A stretch of DNA of 33,499 nucleotides, taken from Anaerolineaceae bacterium. GTDB lineage: Bacteria; Chloroflexota; Anaerolineae; Anaerolineales; E44-bin32. Where the stretch lies: the NCBI GenBank assembly GCA_020350285.1, contig CP070708.1, forward strand, positions 2,459,493 through 2,492,991, read 5' to 3'. Positions 1 through 7,153 of the stretch are shown one piece after another (the stretch's first letter is position 1; the number at the start of each line of letters is the position of its first letter). The notes under the pieces are model-generated. The model saw only the letters and a list, made by a program, of their open reading frames with translations, made no database searches and had not been told where the DNA came from. Both the position numbers and the translations under genes were made by a program.

Positions 1-116
1 TGAACATCAGGCTCGACCTCAATGGCCGTCGGTGTAGGAAGGACTTCCTCACCGCCGCTGCACGCGTAAAGGCTCAAGGATAGGATGAGCAAGGACACAG
101 CAGTCCGTATGGACAT
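1..116 (-). CDS. Lipoprotein, N-terminal fragment (runs off left edge)
   Basis: Only the first 38 codons lie in the window. They read as a classic bacterial lipoprotein signal: a short basic start (MSIRT), a hydrophobic stretch of Leu, Ile and Ser, and a lipobox LYAC with the acylated Cys at residue 19. A Ser/Gly/Glu then Thr/Pro linker follows. The ATG at 116 has a GAGGTG sequence about 10 bases upstream. The mature domain is outside the window, so no function can be given. The style matches the lipoprotein genes at 1497, 19942 and 31862. Expected location is the outer face of the cytoplasmic membrane. Confidence 0.72.
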   Translation of the reverse strand, partial: MSIRTAVSLLILSLSLYACSGGEEVLPTPTAIEVEPDV

Positions 117-291
117 CAGCGCTCACACCTCATTAGAGGGCTTGGTGATATTAAGTACTATACCGTTATTTACGGTCGAGAGTTCATCCAGCAGTGCACA
201 TTTAATAGATGGATTTCTTGTGATCGTTGGCTGGTGTGTGTTTGAGGATTATCTCACAGAAATGGAGTTGTGGTCCGGACTCAGGATCGGC

Positions 292-1497
292 TTATTCCGC
301 AGAGGCGCGGGTTGTCGCCGTATACGCTAACACCGCGATCGATGTCGCTTCCCCTGTGGCGCCGCACAGCGGCTGAGGTTCCTCGCCGGATCTGTAAAGC
401 ACGATGTGGGCCATCCCTCCGGCCATCTCGCCGTCCTGATGTTGAGCATCCCAAAGGCGCTCCTCGAGGATCGGTAGCTGATCCGCGAACTCTGCCTCCA
501 TGTCCATGACACGAACTGCATAGAGGAACCCCCCAAGCTTAAAGGTCGCGTTCGCGAAGCAGGAGGCTGCAGAGTCGCAGTCGAGAAGATTCTTCGCTAC
601 ATAACGGGTCGCTGCATCGACGAAGACTTTGTTGACGGTGTCCCAATAACAGGAATCACCCGGACCGCCATGGTAGACTTCCCGAAGCCGTTCTCTACCT
701 TCCTCCTCCTGACCTTCCCAAAAAGCCTGCAGAGCCTCGTACACTTGTGTTTCGCAACTCTGCGCTTGATCGATGGAGTTCGGCAGAATTTCTAAAGTGC
801 GAAGTTCCAATTCTCTTCCACTAGACACACATGAGCCGATACGCGTACCATGAACACCAAACATGGGAAGATGGCCAAGTAAACCACCTTCGATGGGATG
901 GAAAAGGACTTCATGCAGACCGTTGCCGTATCTCTTCAACGTCATCAACCCTCTGTGTAGGCTTTCGGCTATCTCAGGGTGGTAGGGGGCAAGGGCCTTG
1001 GAAGCCCAGAGCGTATCCGTGACCAGATAGGCTGCGAAGGCGCAATCATAGGAGCTTTCGTCAGCACAGATATCGCAACCAGGATGAAGGGTGGGGTCGT
1101 ACCATGCGATAACCGAGATGGTCGAGACATCACCTGCCAAATGTAGCTCCCATGCGTGTCGCTTGAGCCAGTCAATCGCCTTCTCAACATTTTCACTGTG
1201 ATCGGATTGCGGGGGGACCTTCTCGAAGTCCACTCGGTCTTGCCACTCGACCCCGAAAACACCTTTGGGTAAAGGATCCGGATTGCATTTAGAGAGTCCA
1301 ATGGCTGTCGGCCGAAGGGTCGGTGTGGGTGTTTGTGTAGACTTTGGCGTGGCTGTCTCCCTCTCCCCTCGCTCGAGTGTCGGACTTGTTGTGACGGTGA
1401 ATTGCACCACCGAGGGCTCAAAGCGTGAGCGACACCCACTCTGCAGGAGAAGAATGGCGATGAGCAAAGCGACATAGATAACGACATGGATCTTCAT
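292..1497 (-). CDS. Secreted lipoprotein of unknown function, possible alpha/alpha-barrel fold
   Basis: This is a 401-residue protein from an internal ATG at 1497, preceded by GAGGGCAGG. An upstream in-frame start at 1536 would add 13 residues before the signal peptide and is less likely. Residues 1-22 are a lipoprotein signal ending in LQSGC. A Thr/Pro-rich linker follows (residues ~40-60), then a ~330-residue domain of long helices with many Cys (DICADESSYDC, DSAASC, SCYWD). Periodic helices and conserved Trp, Tyr and Gly give the look of an alpha/alpha-toroid such as those in cyclases and glycosidases, but no catalytic motif was recognised. It is transcribed toward the left-edge lipoprotein, 175 bases apart, and may be a paralogous surface protein. 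Confidence is high that it is a real gene and low on its role. Confidence 0.8.
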   Translation of the reverse strand: MKIHVVIYVALLIAILLLQSGCRSRFEPSVVQFTVTTSPTLERGERETATPKSTQTPTPTLRPTAIGLSKCNPDPLPKGVFGVEWQDRVDFEKVPPQSDHSENVEKAIDWLKRHAWELHLAGDVSTISVIAWYDPTLHPGCDICADESSYDCAFAAYLVTDTLWASKALAPYHPEIAESLHRGLMTLKRYGNGLHEVLFHPIEGGLLGHLPMFGVHGTRIGSCVSSGRELELRTLEILPNSIDQAQSCETQVYEALQAFWEGQEEEGRERLREVYHGGPGDSCYWDTVNKVFVDAATRYVAKNLLDCDSAASCFANATFKLGGFLYAVRVMDMEAEFADQLPILEERLWDAQHQDGEMAGGMAHIVLYRSGEEPQPLCGATGEATSIAVLAYTATTRASAE

Positions 1498-1582
1498 GAA
1501 CCTGCCCTCATGATCATCAAAATTATTTAAAGACAAAGCCGACTATCAGGTGGTTCTAATATGTTACGAAGTGACTTCGATT

Positions 1583-1634
1583 TGTAGTCGCATGCTTTAG
1601 CCTGCGTTTACGTACCCTAAAGGGTGCGGCTACA
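1583..1634. repeat. Repeat family E: nested palindrome, 52 bp
   Basis: The outer arms TGTAGTCGCA and TGCGGCTACA are inverted with one mismatch. Inside are two smaller palindromes, GCTTTAGC and CCCTAAAGGG. The element sits 38 bases beyond the stop codon of the DUF3795 gene. It looks like a REP-type intergenic element. It has no U-tract, so it is not a standard terminator. Confidence 0.6.
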
Positions 1635-1672
1635 TTAGCCCTTTCCAACAATTACAACATATTTGTAAAGTA

Positions 1673-2119
1673 TCAATCGGCCTCGCCAGGATTGCCCACC
1701 CAAGGTGGCATCTTCCCCGATTCAACGAGCATCCTCAATAGGTTGGGCATGCTGTTGAACTGGCGCATGCAAAGATTGTATTCCTCTTCGGTGATGGTAG
1801 TGGTTTTGGGATAACAATAGACCAGCATCCCCTCACGACCTGAGATCAGGTGTTTCATTTTGTCACATGGGAATTCATCACAGTACACACAATTCTTCAC
1901 GCCCTTTTCTTTCGCACACGGCCTGGCCTGGCAGACCTTGTCTGCGACAACGCCATCACTCAGACAACCGTCGCATTTGACATTTTCGGCCGTATAGTTA
2001 GCAAGGCCGAAATACTTTTTCCACCCGTCAACCATCTTACCTCTGAGGGCGATGTCATCTGAACGTGCAGCACACAAATGACAGTTGTAACCGCAATAAC
2101 CGATCATCTCTGATGTCAT
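1673..2119 (-). CDS. DUF3795 family Cys-rich protein
   Basis: This is a 148-residue protein. The start is the ATG at 2119, which has GGAGG five bases upstream. A GTG four codons earlier overlaps that Shine-Dalgarno and is rejected. The N-terminus IGYCGYNCHLC and the later clusters VKCDGC, CQARPC, NCVYCDEFPC give about ten Cys in CxxC or CxnC pairs. That is the pattern of the DUF3795 family, small proteins expected to bind zinc or an iron-sulfur centre. Function is unknown. It lies upstream of the lipoprotein gene at 1497, separated by repeat E, and downstream of the deaminase gene, separated by 124 bases. The spacing does not suggest tight coupling. Confidence 0.85.
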   Translation of the reverse strand: MTSEMIGYCGYNCHLCAARSDDIALRGKMVDGWKKYFGLANYTAENVKCDGCLSDGVVADKVCQARPCAKEKGVKNCVYCDEFPCDKMKHLISGREGMLVYCYPKTTTITEEEYNLCMRQFNSMPNLLRMLVESGKMPPWVGNPGEAD

Positions 2120-2243
2120 GAGCACCTCCACTTTCCTGCAAATTCATTCGCGAAAAATCTAGCTATGAGGTATCACCGATCTCATTTTCACTTAAAAACG
2201 AGATGAGAGGTTGGGCAAAGACATTGAACTCCGACTTCGCCGC

Positions 2244-2642
2244 TCAACTGTAATCCTTCATCGGCAAGAGCTCCGAGACACTCACTTTCTGAGGCGCATC
2301 TAAGCTCCCCACGATCACCATCGCATCTCGATTGAAATCGCTGATCAGCTCTCTGCATCGCCCACAAGGTGCAAGAAGCCAATGATTGCCATGCCCATCT
2401 CCCCAGATTGCCACGATGGTATCCAATTCTCTTTGACCTGCACTTACCATATTGCATAGGGCGGCAACTTCACCGCAGACATCGGCAAACCCCACCCTTG
2501 CTTCGATGTGAATCCCTCCGAATATATCACCTGAGGCGGTCCTCAAGGCCGCAGCGACCTCGTGCAGATCGTCGAAATGAAGGTCGTCGGCGATTTGTTT
2601 TGCGCGTTCGATTAATTCGTAATCTTCTTTCGAGAGTTCCAT
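2244..2642 (-). CDS. Cytidine-deaminase-like protein (blasticidin-S deaminase type)
   Basis: This is a 132-residue protein, the usual length for a tetrameric cytidine deaminase. The ATG at 2642 has AGGAG six bases upstream. Zinc-site motifs are visible: CGE at residues 56-58, with Cys56 as ligand and Glu58 as proton shuttle, and PCGRC at 92-96, with Cys93 and Cys96 as the other ligands. The canonical CAE is CGE here. The IHIEARVGFADVCGEVAAL stretch resembles blasticidin-S deaminase and related proteins more than the pyrimidine-salvage enzyme. Expected reaction is hydrolytic deamination of a cytosine nucleoside or related compound in the cytoplasm. The substrate cannot be told from sequence alone. 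Confidence 0.85.
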   Translation of the reverse strand: MELSKEDYELIERAKQIADDLHFDDLHEVAAALRTASGDIFGGIHIEARVGFADVCGEVAALCNMVSAGQRELDTIVAIWGDGHGNHWLLAPCGRCRELISDFNRDAMVIVGSLDAPQKVSVSELLPMKDYS

Positions 2643-2766
2643 GTGGTCTCCTAAGGCGTTTCGTTGTACGTTGCCGTCAACTAGCCGGTATTTACGCTGG
2701 TATCTCGACAAATTACCACGCGATCCCATCTCTTGGCCTAATGGATCCGATCCAAGGGATGTGCCA

Positions 2767-3270
2767 TTATGGGAATTGAACTTCTTCGGTCATACGCAAC
2801 TCCGCACCGTTTCTGCCAAGAGTTTTATTCCATTTCTTGATGTATTTGGTCGCGTTCTTGTTGGAATTGCTGTGGCCATCGGTCACTAAGATGACCTTGT
2901 ATCCTAACCTCAGGGCATCCAAGCAGGTCGCCCGTACGCATCCGTGTGTAACCAATCCCGTAATCACAACCGTGCCAACATTATTCTTGGACAACGCTTC
3001 TCCTAAAGGTGTCTCTTGGAATGCGCTTCCGTAGCGCTTATGGATGATCGTGTCCACTTCCTCAGGTTGGATCTGCGGATGGAATTCCCACGCTTCCGAA
3101 CCCTCCATGAGGGATGATTTGTTCGCATGTTGAATGTAGTAGACCGCCACAGCATTTTCGTGGGAACGGTCGACAAGGTTATTGATGTTCTTCAACAACT
3201 CTTCGGCCTTGTAGATGGGGTGAGGTCGATGGAACAATCCCTTCTGAACATCGATCACCAAGAGAGCCAT
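2767..3270 (-). CDS. Isochorismatase-family cysteine hydrolase
   Basis: This is a 167-residue protein from the ATG at 3270, which has AAGGGAG about five bases upstream and gives the family's usual start, MALLVIDVQKG. An ATG at 3303 with a weaker AAAGGA would add 11 residues. The catalytic triad of the family is visible: Asp7 in VIDVQ, Lys78 in HKRYGSAF and the nucleophile Cys111 in VTHGCVRAT. The fold is a Rossmann-like alpha/beta layer. Family members hydrolyse amides (nicotinamide, N-carbamoylsarcosine, ureidoacrylate) or the isochorismate vinyl ether. The substrate is not predictable here. It lies 117 bases downstream of the methyltransferase-like gene and 124 bases upstream of the deaminase gene, on the same strand. 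Confidence 0.87.
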   Translation of the reverse strand: MALLVIDVQKGLFHRPHPIYKAEELLKNINNLVDRSHENAVAVYYIQHANKSSLMEGSEAWEFHPQIQPEEVDTIIHKRYGSAFQETPLGEALSKNNVGTVVITGLVTHGCVRATCLDALRLGYKVILVTDGHSNSNKNATKYIKKWNKTLGRNGAELRMTEEVQFP

Positions 3271-3387
3271 ATTTTCTCCCTTGTTGATAGCATTTTTGCC
3301 CATGGCTCAGTTCCTTTTCGCTTTGTGTATCCTCATCGGGTGGTTTGGTTTGATGGATACAAATCAATCTCTGACTACGATCGTGAA

Positions 3388-3903
3388 TTAAAACAGAAAT
3401 GGGATGAACATCCTTGTCTTCTCCATGTATGCTTGGTATTCGTGACCGAATTTAATGATATTGTCTCTCTCCTCCACCTTGGCCGTTGCATAGACGGAGA
3501 TCAAAAGAATGATCAAGAGAGAGCTGTCGAGAAGAGTGGGGCGCTTTAGAAATACGCCTACTCCGAGTAGAAGCAGTGAACAGTATAAAGGATGCCTGAT
3601 GTATTGATAAGCCCCGGTGGTAATAAGCCGGGTGGTGTCTTCAATATCTCCCTTTGGAGAACCAGCAATGCGAAGAAGCCGGAAGCCATGAATTGCCAGG
3701 AGAAGCGACGCGGTGAGGAGGATCCACGAAACGATGTGCATGGGAGAAAAGGGATCGTGAAACCACGAATCAACATTAAGAATGATGAGAGCCAGCAAGC
3801 TTTCAAAAGCGATGAAGCGATAAAATCGATGACGATGGGGACGACTAAGTGTAAAAACGAGAAGCAGGATTGATAGGGAAGCGAATATTCCAATCTTTAT
3901 CAT
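3388..3903 (-). CDS. Isoprenylcysteine methyltransferase-like integral membrane protein
   Basis: This is a 171-residue protein from the ATG at 3903, with AAAGGG about 10 bases upstream. It has four to five hydrophobic segments, beginning at residue 4. The C-terminal half carries the ICMT/PEMT-type signature: TTGAYQYIRHPLYCSLLLLGVG (RHP motif), then a Glu-Glu-Arg stretch and YQAYMEKTRMFIPFLF. In this superfamily the RHPxY and C-terminal Glu residues form the S-adenosylmethionine site. The bacterial members methylate varied lipids or small molecules, and most have no assigned substrate. It is divergent from the glycosyltransferase-like gene at 4125. The 221-base gap between them holds A+T-rich stretches but no promoter I would defend. 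Confidence 0.82.
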   Translation of the reverse strand: MIKIGIFASLSILLLVFTLSRPHRHRFYRFIAFESLLALIILNVDSWFHDPFSPMHIVSWILLTASLLLAIHGFRLLRIAGSPKGDIEDTTRLITTGAYQYIRHPLYCSLLLLGVGVFLKRPTLLDSSLLIILLISVYATAKVEERDNIIKFGHEYQAYMEKTRMFIPFLF

Positions 3904-4124
3904 CGTTTCAAGCCCTTTGGTTTAAGGCGACCTGATGAACCCGATCGAATAATTTCAGGAGGGGGCGCTCTCCTCGACAAAAGAACAGCCCTCGACGTAA
4001 CCAAACAAGAGGCATACGACAATGAGATTCTAAGCCTTATAGCGATAAAATCGTAGTATATGTAGATAATGGATGAAGGATATGTGGAATCACTGTCTAT
4101 GCTTCTGATAAAGGAGGATCTGAA

Positions 4125-5030
4125 GTGAGTGATGTGACCATCGATCAAACCGTATTCTTAACCTTGGTGCGGACGACCAGAGAGATAACAGGCGCTCGTC
4201 TTCTCATCGAAAGCATTCGCTCCTTCGGCGGTACTATGAGCCAGTACCCGATTTGGGTGTTTGAAGTTGATCGTGAAAGGGCACCGTGCAAGAGTTTGGA
4301 AAGCACGAACGTCCAAGTCCTTCCATTGAGTGTGCCAGACACCGTAAAGCATTATTACTTTGGGGACAAGGTATATGCATGCGCTCGTTCAGAGGAGATG
4401 GCAAATGGGCAAGTTCAAACCTTGATCTGGATCGATCCTTCCTGTTTGGTCATCAGTCCGCCCCTGTTGTTCATTCTTGACCCATCACATGACGCTGCGG
4501 TGCGGCCTGTCCACATCAGAAATGTCGGTCTTCCTCAAACGGAGCCTCTTGACGGATTCTGGAGGAAAATCTATGAGGCCATTGGGGTAGAAGATATACA
4601 GACCACGGTGGAAACTTTTATTGGTGGACTACGTATTCGATCCTATTTTAATTCGCACGCCTTTGCTATAGATCCATCGAGGGGATTGCTCGGTCAATGG
4701 TTCGACTACTTCGAGATTCTGGTTGGCGATCAAGAGTATCAAATAAGCGCGTGCAACGACGAGTTTCACAAAGTCTTTCTACACCAGGCGATCTTGAGCA
4801 CTCTGCTGGTAACCTCATTTGATCTGAAACGGTTGCGAATTTTACCGCCGGACTACAACTATCCTTACAATCTTCACCAATCTGTTCCTGAGGACAGGCG
4901 AGCTCTGGCTCTCAACGATCTTGTTTGCATTGCTTACGAGGATCGTCCGTTGGATCCCAATGTAATGGACGACATCAACATTCAGGAGCCTCTAAGGTCG
5001 TGGTTAGCTGACCATGCTGCGGTAAAGTAA
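4125..5030 (+). CDS. Putative GT-A-fold glycosyltransferase-like protein
   Basis: This is a 301-residue protein. The start is a GTG at 4125 with a perfect AAGGAGG seven bases upstream. No signal peptide or membrane segment is seen. The opening VFLTLVRTTREITGARLLIESIRSFGG and the stretch TLIWIDPSCLVISPP (Asp104) resemble the nucleotide-sugar-binding half of GT-A transferases: a first strand, a helix, and a WID-x-D-like element. A clear DxD is missing, so activity is uncertain. Later LGQWFDYFE and HKVFLHQAILSTLL fit the C-terminal part of such enzymes. I recognise no specific family. It is the only plus-strand gene between 1 and 13 kb and may share the hairpin at 5128-5149 as a terminator. Confidence 0.6.
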   Translation: MSDVTIDQTVFLTLVRTTREITGARLLIESIRSFGGTMSQYPIWVFEVDRERAPCKSLESTNVQVLPLSVPDTVKHYYFGDKVYACARSEEMANGQVQTLIWIDPSCLVISPPLLFILDPSHDAAVRPVHIRNVGLPQTEPLDGFWRKIYEAIGVEDIQTTVETFIGGLRIRSYFNSHAFAIDPSRGLLGQWFDYFEILVGDQEYQISACNDEFHKVFLHQAILSTLLVTSFDLKRLRILPPDYNYPYNLHQSVPEDRRALALNDLVCIAYEDRPLDPNVMDDINIQEPLRSWLADHAAVK

Positions 5031-5121
5031 GGATCGTGCAGTTATCACAAGCCGGTCAAGCGATATCATTTGTATCCCACCGCGGGGATATTAAAATCGA
5101 GTTTTGTATAACAATCTGAGG

Positions 5122-5149
5122 AAATAAAAAGGACGCCATAGCGTCCTTT
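5122..5149 (-). terminator. Rho-independent terminator of the infC operon
   Basis: Perfect 9-bp stem AAAGGACGC/GCGTCCTTT (5128-5136 with 5141-5149) with a 4-base loop. On the minus strand it is followed by a U-rich run from the stem base (TTTTTATTTC). It lies 22 bases beyond the rplT stop. Read on the plus strand it has a poorer U-tract and may also end the glycosyltransferase-like transcript. Confidence 0.85.
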
Positions 5150-5170
5150 GTCTTCAGAGGTCGTTGAGGT

Positions 5171-5521
5171 CTAGCCCTTTGTCGCTGCCTCGACCACTGC
5201 GGTGAACGCCTTGGGATCACGCACCGCCAGATCGGCGAGCATTTTACGATTGAGGCGAACTCCTGCGGTTTTTAAGCTGTGGATCAGACGACTGTACGTG
5301 GTGCCGTTCTGTCGAGCAGCGGCGTTGATGCGGGCGATCCATAACCGCCTCAGATCGCGCTTGCGAGTGCGGCGATCTCGATACGCGTACCAGAGGCTTT
5401 TCATCATGGCTTCATTGGCGCGACGGAAAAGTCGGTGCCGTGTGCCGTACATGCCTTTGGTCAGCTTGAGGATTTTCTTGTGTCTACGGCGGGAGGTTGT
5501 ACCACCCTTTACTCTTGTCAC
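5171..5521 (-). CDS. rplT: 50S ribosomal protein L20
   Basis: This is a 116-residue protein of normal L20 length (about 115-120). [39 protein letters not shown] is the typical basic N-terminal tail and helix, and [25 protein letters not shown] is the diagnostic core that binds 23S rRNA. The start is GTG at 5521 with AAGGAG eight bases upstream. L20 is an early assembly protein of the large subunit and in many bacteria represses its own operon. It is last in infC-rpmI-rplT, 76 bases after rpmI, and is followed by a strong terminator. Confidence 0.98.
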   Translation of the reverse strand: MTRVKGGTTSRRRHKKILKLTKGMYGTRHRLFRRANEAMMKSLWYAYRDRRTRKRDLRRLWIARINAAARQNGTTYSRLIHSLKTAGVRLNRKMLADLAVRDPKAFTAVVEAATKG

Positions 5522-5597
5522 AGTTCACACTCCTTCGACCCCTGGGCGCCGGTGCGCCATAAGCACCTGTTAGGTGCACCCAACGGTCGAGACAACA

Positions 5598-5870
5598 TTA
5601 GGATTTCGAGGATTGTCCGCTCCGGGCGTTGGGGTTAGCCCTATACTTGGCGAGATAAGGGGCCATGCGACGTACGCGTTTTGAGATCCCCTTACCTTTG
5701 ACCGCGACCATCTCAGTAAACAAGCGTTTGGTTCGTTTTGGTGTCCGGCGCCTGAGGTGGCTTTTGCCCGCTTTTGTGCGCACGAGCTTACCGGAGCCCG
5801 TTAACCTGAAACGCTTAGCGGTCGCCTTATGTGTCTTGAGCTTGTACTTCTTCTTTCCTTTTCGAGCCAC
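5598..5870 (-). CDS. rpmI: 50S ribosomal protein L35, extended form
   Basis: Core L35 residues are clear: KLKTHKATAKRFRLTGSGK, the Arg/Lys-rich KAGKSHLRRRTPKRTKR and KRVRRMAPYLAKY. The usual protein is about 64-66 residues. This one is 90, with ~9 extra at the start (MARKGKKKY) and ~20 at the end (RANPNARSGQSSKS tail). The GTG at 5870 has AGGAG seven to nine bases upstream, so the N-terminal extension appears translated. It lies between infC and rplT in the conserved order. It is a structural protein of the large ribosomal subunit. Confidence 0.97.
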   Translation of the reverse strand: MARKGKKKYKLKTHKATAKRFRLTGSGKLVRTKAGKSHLRRRTPKRTKRLFTEMVAVKGKGISKRVRRMAPYLAKYRANPNARSGQSSKS

Positions 5871-5996
5871 GAGGATACTCCTATAACCGTTCTCAATGCC
5901 GGTCCATCGAGGGACCCTGTCTTACACAGTCCCCCGCGGACGCTCCCACTGTCCGCGGGGATGGTTTTCTTCAACTTGTCCCGGTCAAACCGGGAG
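5871..5996 (-). promoter_or_regulatory. infC-rpmI spacer with three hairpins, candidate L20 operator
   Basis: In transcript order this 126-base spacer holds a 6-bp hairpin CCCGGT/ACCGGG (5980-5994), a perfect 10-bp hairpin CCCCGCGGAC/GTCCGCGGGG (5932-5960) and a 5-bp hairpin GGTCC/GGACC (5901-5916) just before the rpmI Shine-Dalgarno. None is followed by a U-tract, so they are not plain terminators. In studied bacteria L20 binds RNA structures in this operon that mimic its rRNA site and represses rpmI-rplT. Location and structure fit such an operator. L20 binding here is inference. Confidence 0.5.
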
Positions 5997-6515
5997 TTAT
6001 TTCTTCTTCAGTGGGGTCAGCATCATGAACATCGTGCGCCCCTCCATCTTGGGCGCCTGTTCGATTTTGCTGACGTCTGATAGCTCTTCAGCGATTTGTT
6101 TAAGGTCCTCCAGTGCGATTTCCGGGTACGTGATCTCCCGTCCGCGGAAGCGGATTCGCGCCAGGACCTTTTTGCCCTCCATCAACCAGCGTCGTGCATT
6201 GCGTATTTTGAAAGATCGGTGGTGTTCGGAGGTCTTGGGACGCAGCCGGATCTCTTTAACCTCGATCTTGGTTTGCGCCTTGCGGGCTTCCCGCTCCTTT
6301 TTCGCCTTCTCGTAAAGGAACTTCCCGTAATCGAGCACGCGGCAAACGGGCGGGTCGGCGTTGGGGGCCACTTCGACCAGGTCGAGATCGGCTTCCTGGG
6401 CGACTTGAAGTGCGTCCTCGATCGGGACCACCCCGATGTTCTTGCCGTCGGGGCCGATCAGGCGTACTTCAGGCTTACGGATCGCTTCATTTATTCGGTA
6501 TTCTGTTGCGCTGAT
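5997..6515 (-). CDS. infC: Translation initiation factor IF-3, starting at an ATC codon
   Basis: From the proposed start this is 172 residues, the normal IF-3 length. The N-domain begins RINEAIRKPEVRLIGPDGKN and leads into GVVPIEDALQVAQEADLDLVEVAPNADPPVCRVLDYGKF. The C-domain carries the KEIRLRPKTSEHH signature and ends APKMEGRTMFMMLTPLKKK. No ATG or GTG precedes the conserved N-terminus. The only well-placed start is ATC at 6515-6513, six bases after GAGGAG. Rare AUU, AUC or AUA starts are the known autoregulatory feature of infC, because IF-3 itself rejects them. A GTG at 6431 would delete the N-domain. A clear promoter lies at 6582-6611. It is first gene of infC-rpmI-rplT. Confidence 0.96.
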   Translation of the reverse strand: MSATEYRINEAIRKPEVRLIGPDGKNIGVVPIEDALQVAQEADLDLVEVAPNADPPVCRVLDYGKFLYEKAKKEREARKAQTKIEVKEIRLRPKTSEHHRSFKIRNARRWLMEGKKVLARIRFRGREITYPEIALEDLKQIAEELSDVSKIEQAPKMEGRTMFMMLTPLKKK

Positions 6516-6540
6516 CTTTCTCTCCTCAATGTGTTACGTA

Positions 6541-6569
6541 AGGCCGCCCAGTGCACGTCCGAGCGGCCT
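6541..6569 (-). promoter_or_regulatory. Hairpin at the start of the infC leader
   Basis: A 7-bp perfect stem, AGGCCGC with GCGGCCT, has a 15-base loop that is itself partly self-complementary (GTGCAC). It starts only a few bases after the expected transcript start near 6575 and ends about 20 bases before the infC Shine-Dalgarno. It may stabilise or regulate the leader. It is not a terminator because no U-tract follows. Confidence 0.4.
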
Positions 6570-6581
6570 GATGACAGGCGG

Positions 6582-6611
6582 ATAATACCACGAGAGGGAT
6601 GGAGTCGTCAA
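6582..6611 (-). promoter_or_regulatory. Sigma-70-type promoter of infC-rpmI-rplT
   Basis: The -35 box is TTGACG (6606-6611) and the -10 box is TATTAT (6582-6587) with an 18-base spacer; each matches the consensus at five of six positions. The predicted start near 6575 gives a leader of about 60 bases. The -35 box falls inside the first unit of the heptad repeat at 6606-6675. Confidence 0.75.
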
Positions 6612-6675
6612 ACGTGAAACGTGAGGCGTGATACGTGAGGCTTGAAGTTTGTGTCTTGAGACTTGTGTCTTGCGA
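6606..6675. repeat. Repeat family C: ten 7-bp units (CGTGANN)
   Basis: Ten consecutive heptads fill 6606-6675 exactly. The first units are close to CGTGANN and the later ones drift to CTTGNNN. The array ends on the base next to the stop codon of the membrane-protein gene (TAG at 6678-6676) and begins inside the infC -35 box. A second array of the same family is at 30079-30134. Confidence 0.75.
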
Positions 6676-7128
6676 CTATCCATTTCCTCTCGTCAGCAGA
6701 GGCCCCAGGGTCTCCCCCATGGCCACCAGTCCCAGGGCGGTGAATGGCGTCACGCCCCAAGAGAAGCCCATTGCCAGAAACCAACGCTCCGTGGATGAGA
6801 CCTGTGTGAAGATCACCACGGAGAACAACAGATGCAACCAGAGGGTTAAGAGGGGAAATGCGACCAGACCATTGAGGGTGAAAGCTGCGATGTATCGTGT
6901 CTTCCGCTTAGGCCCACGTCTTTGTCTGTACACCCAACGACGTGTCAGCACCGCACACATCGACAGACAATACGCCAACAACACGAGGGTCAGTACGGTC
7001 AGCAGCCCGCGGTCGGGGCGCCATCCGAAGAGCGGGTTCTTCTCCGAGAGATGACTCAGGATGGCCAGGATGTTTGCCGCCAGACTCACCATCCCGGTGA
7101 CGATAACGAAGATGTTGGACCGTTTCAT
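6676..7128 (-). CDS. Small integral membrane protein, unrecognised
   Basis: This is a 150-residue protein from the ATG at 7128, with AAGG about 10 bases upstream. Four hydrophobic segments are visible at about residues 5-25, 42-64, 83-103 and 118-140. A basic loop RRWVYRQRRGPKRKTR sits after the second, which suggests a cytoplasmic loop. No family was recognised. It lies 25 bases after the polymerase stop on the same strand and so is probably the last gene of that operon. Whether it works with the polymerase is unknown. Its 3' end abuts the family C repeat array. Confidence 0.72.
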   Translation of the reverse strand: MKRSNIFVIVTGMVSLAANILAILSHLSEKNPLFGWRPDRGLLTVLTLVLLAYCLSMCAVLTRRWVYRQRRGPKRKTRYIAAFTLNGLVAFPLLTLWLHLLFSVVIFTQVSSTERWFLAMGFSWGVTPFTALGLVAMGETLGPLLTRGNG

Positions 7129-7153
7129 GGGGGATACCTTCTCTTGAACTGAC

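Noticed and set aside
2369..2779. Plus-strand open frames of 70-136 codons opposite the deaminase and isochorismatase genes
   Set aside because: They are shadows of well-supported minus-strand genes, with no ribosome sites and unnatural compositions.
6432..6515. GTG at 6431 as the start of infC
   Set aside because: It would remove the conserved N-domain (RINEAIRKPEVRLI), which is in frame upstream after a good ribosome site.
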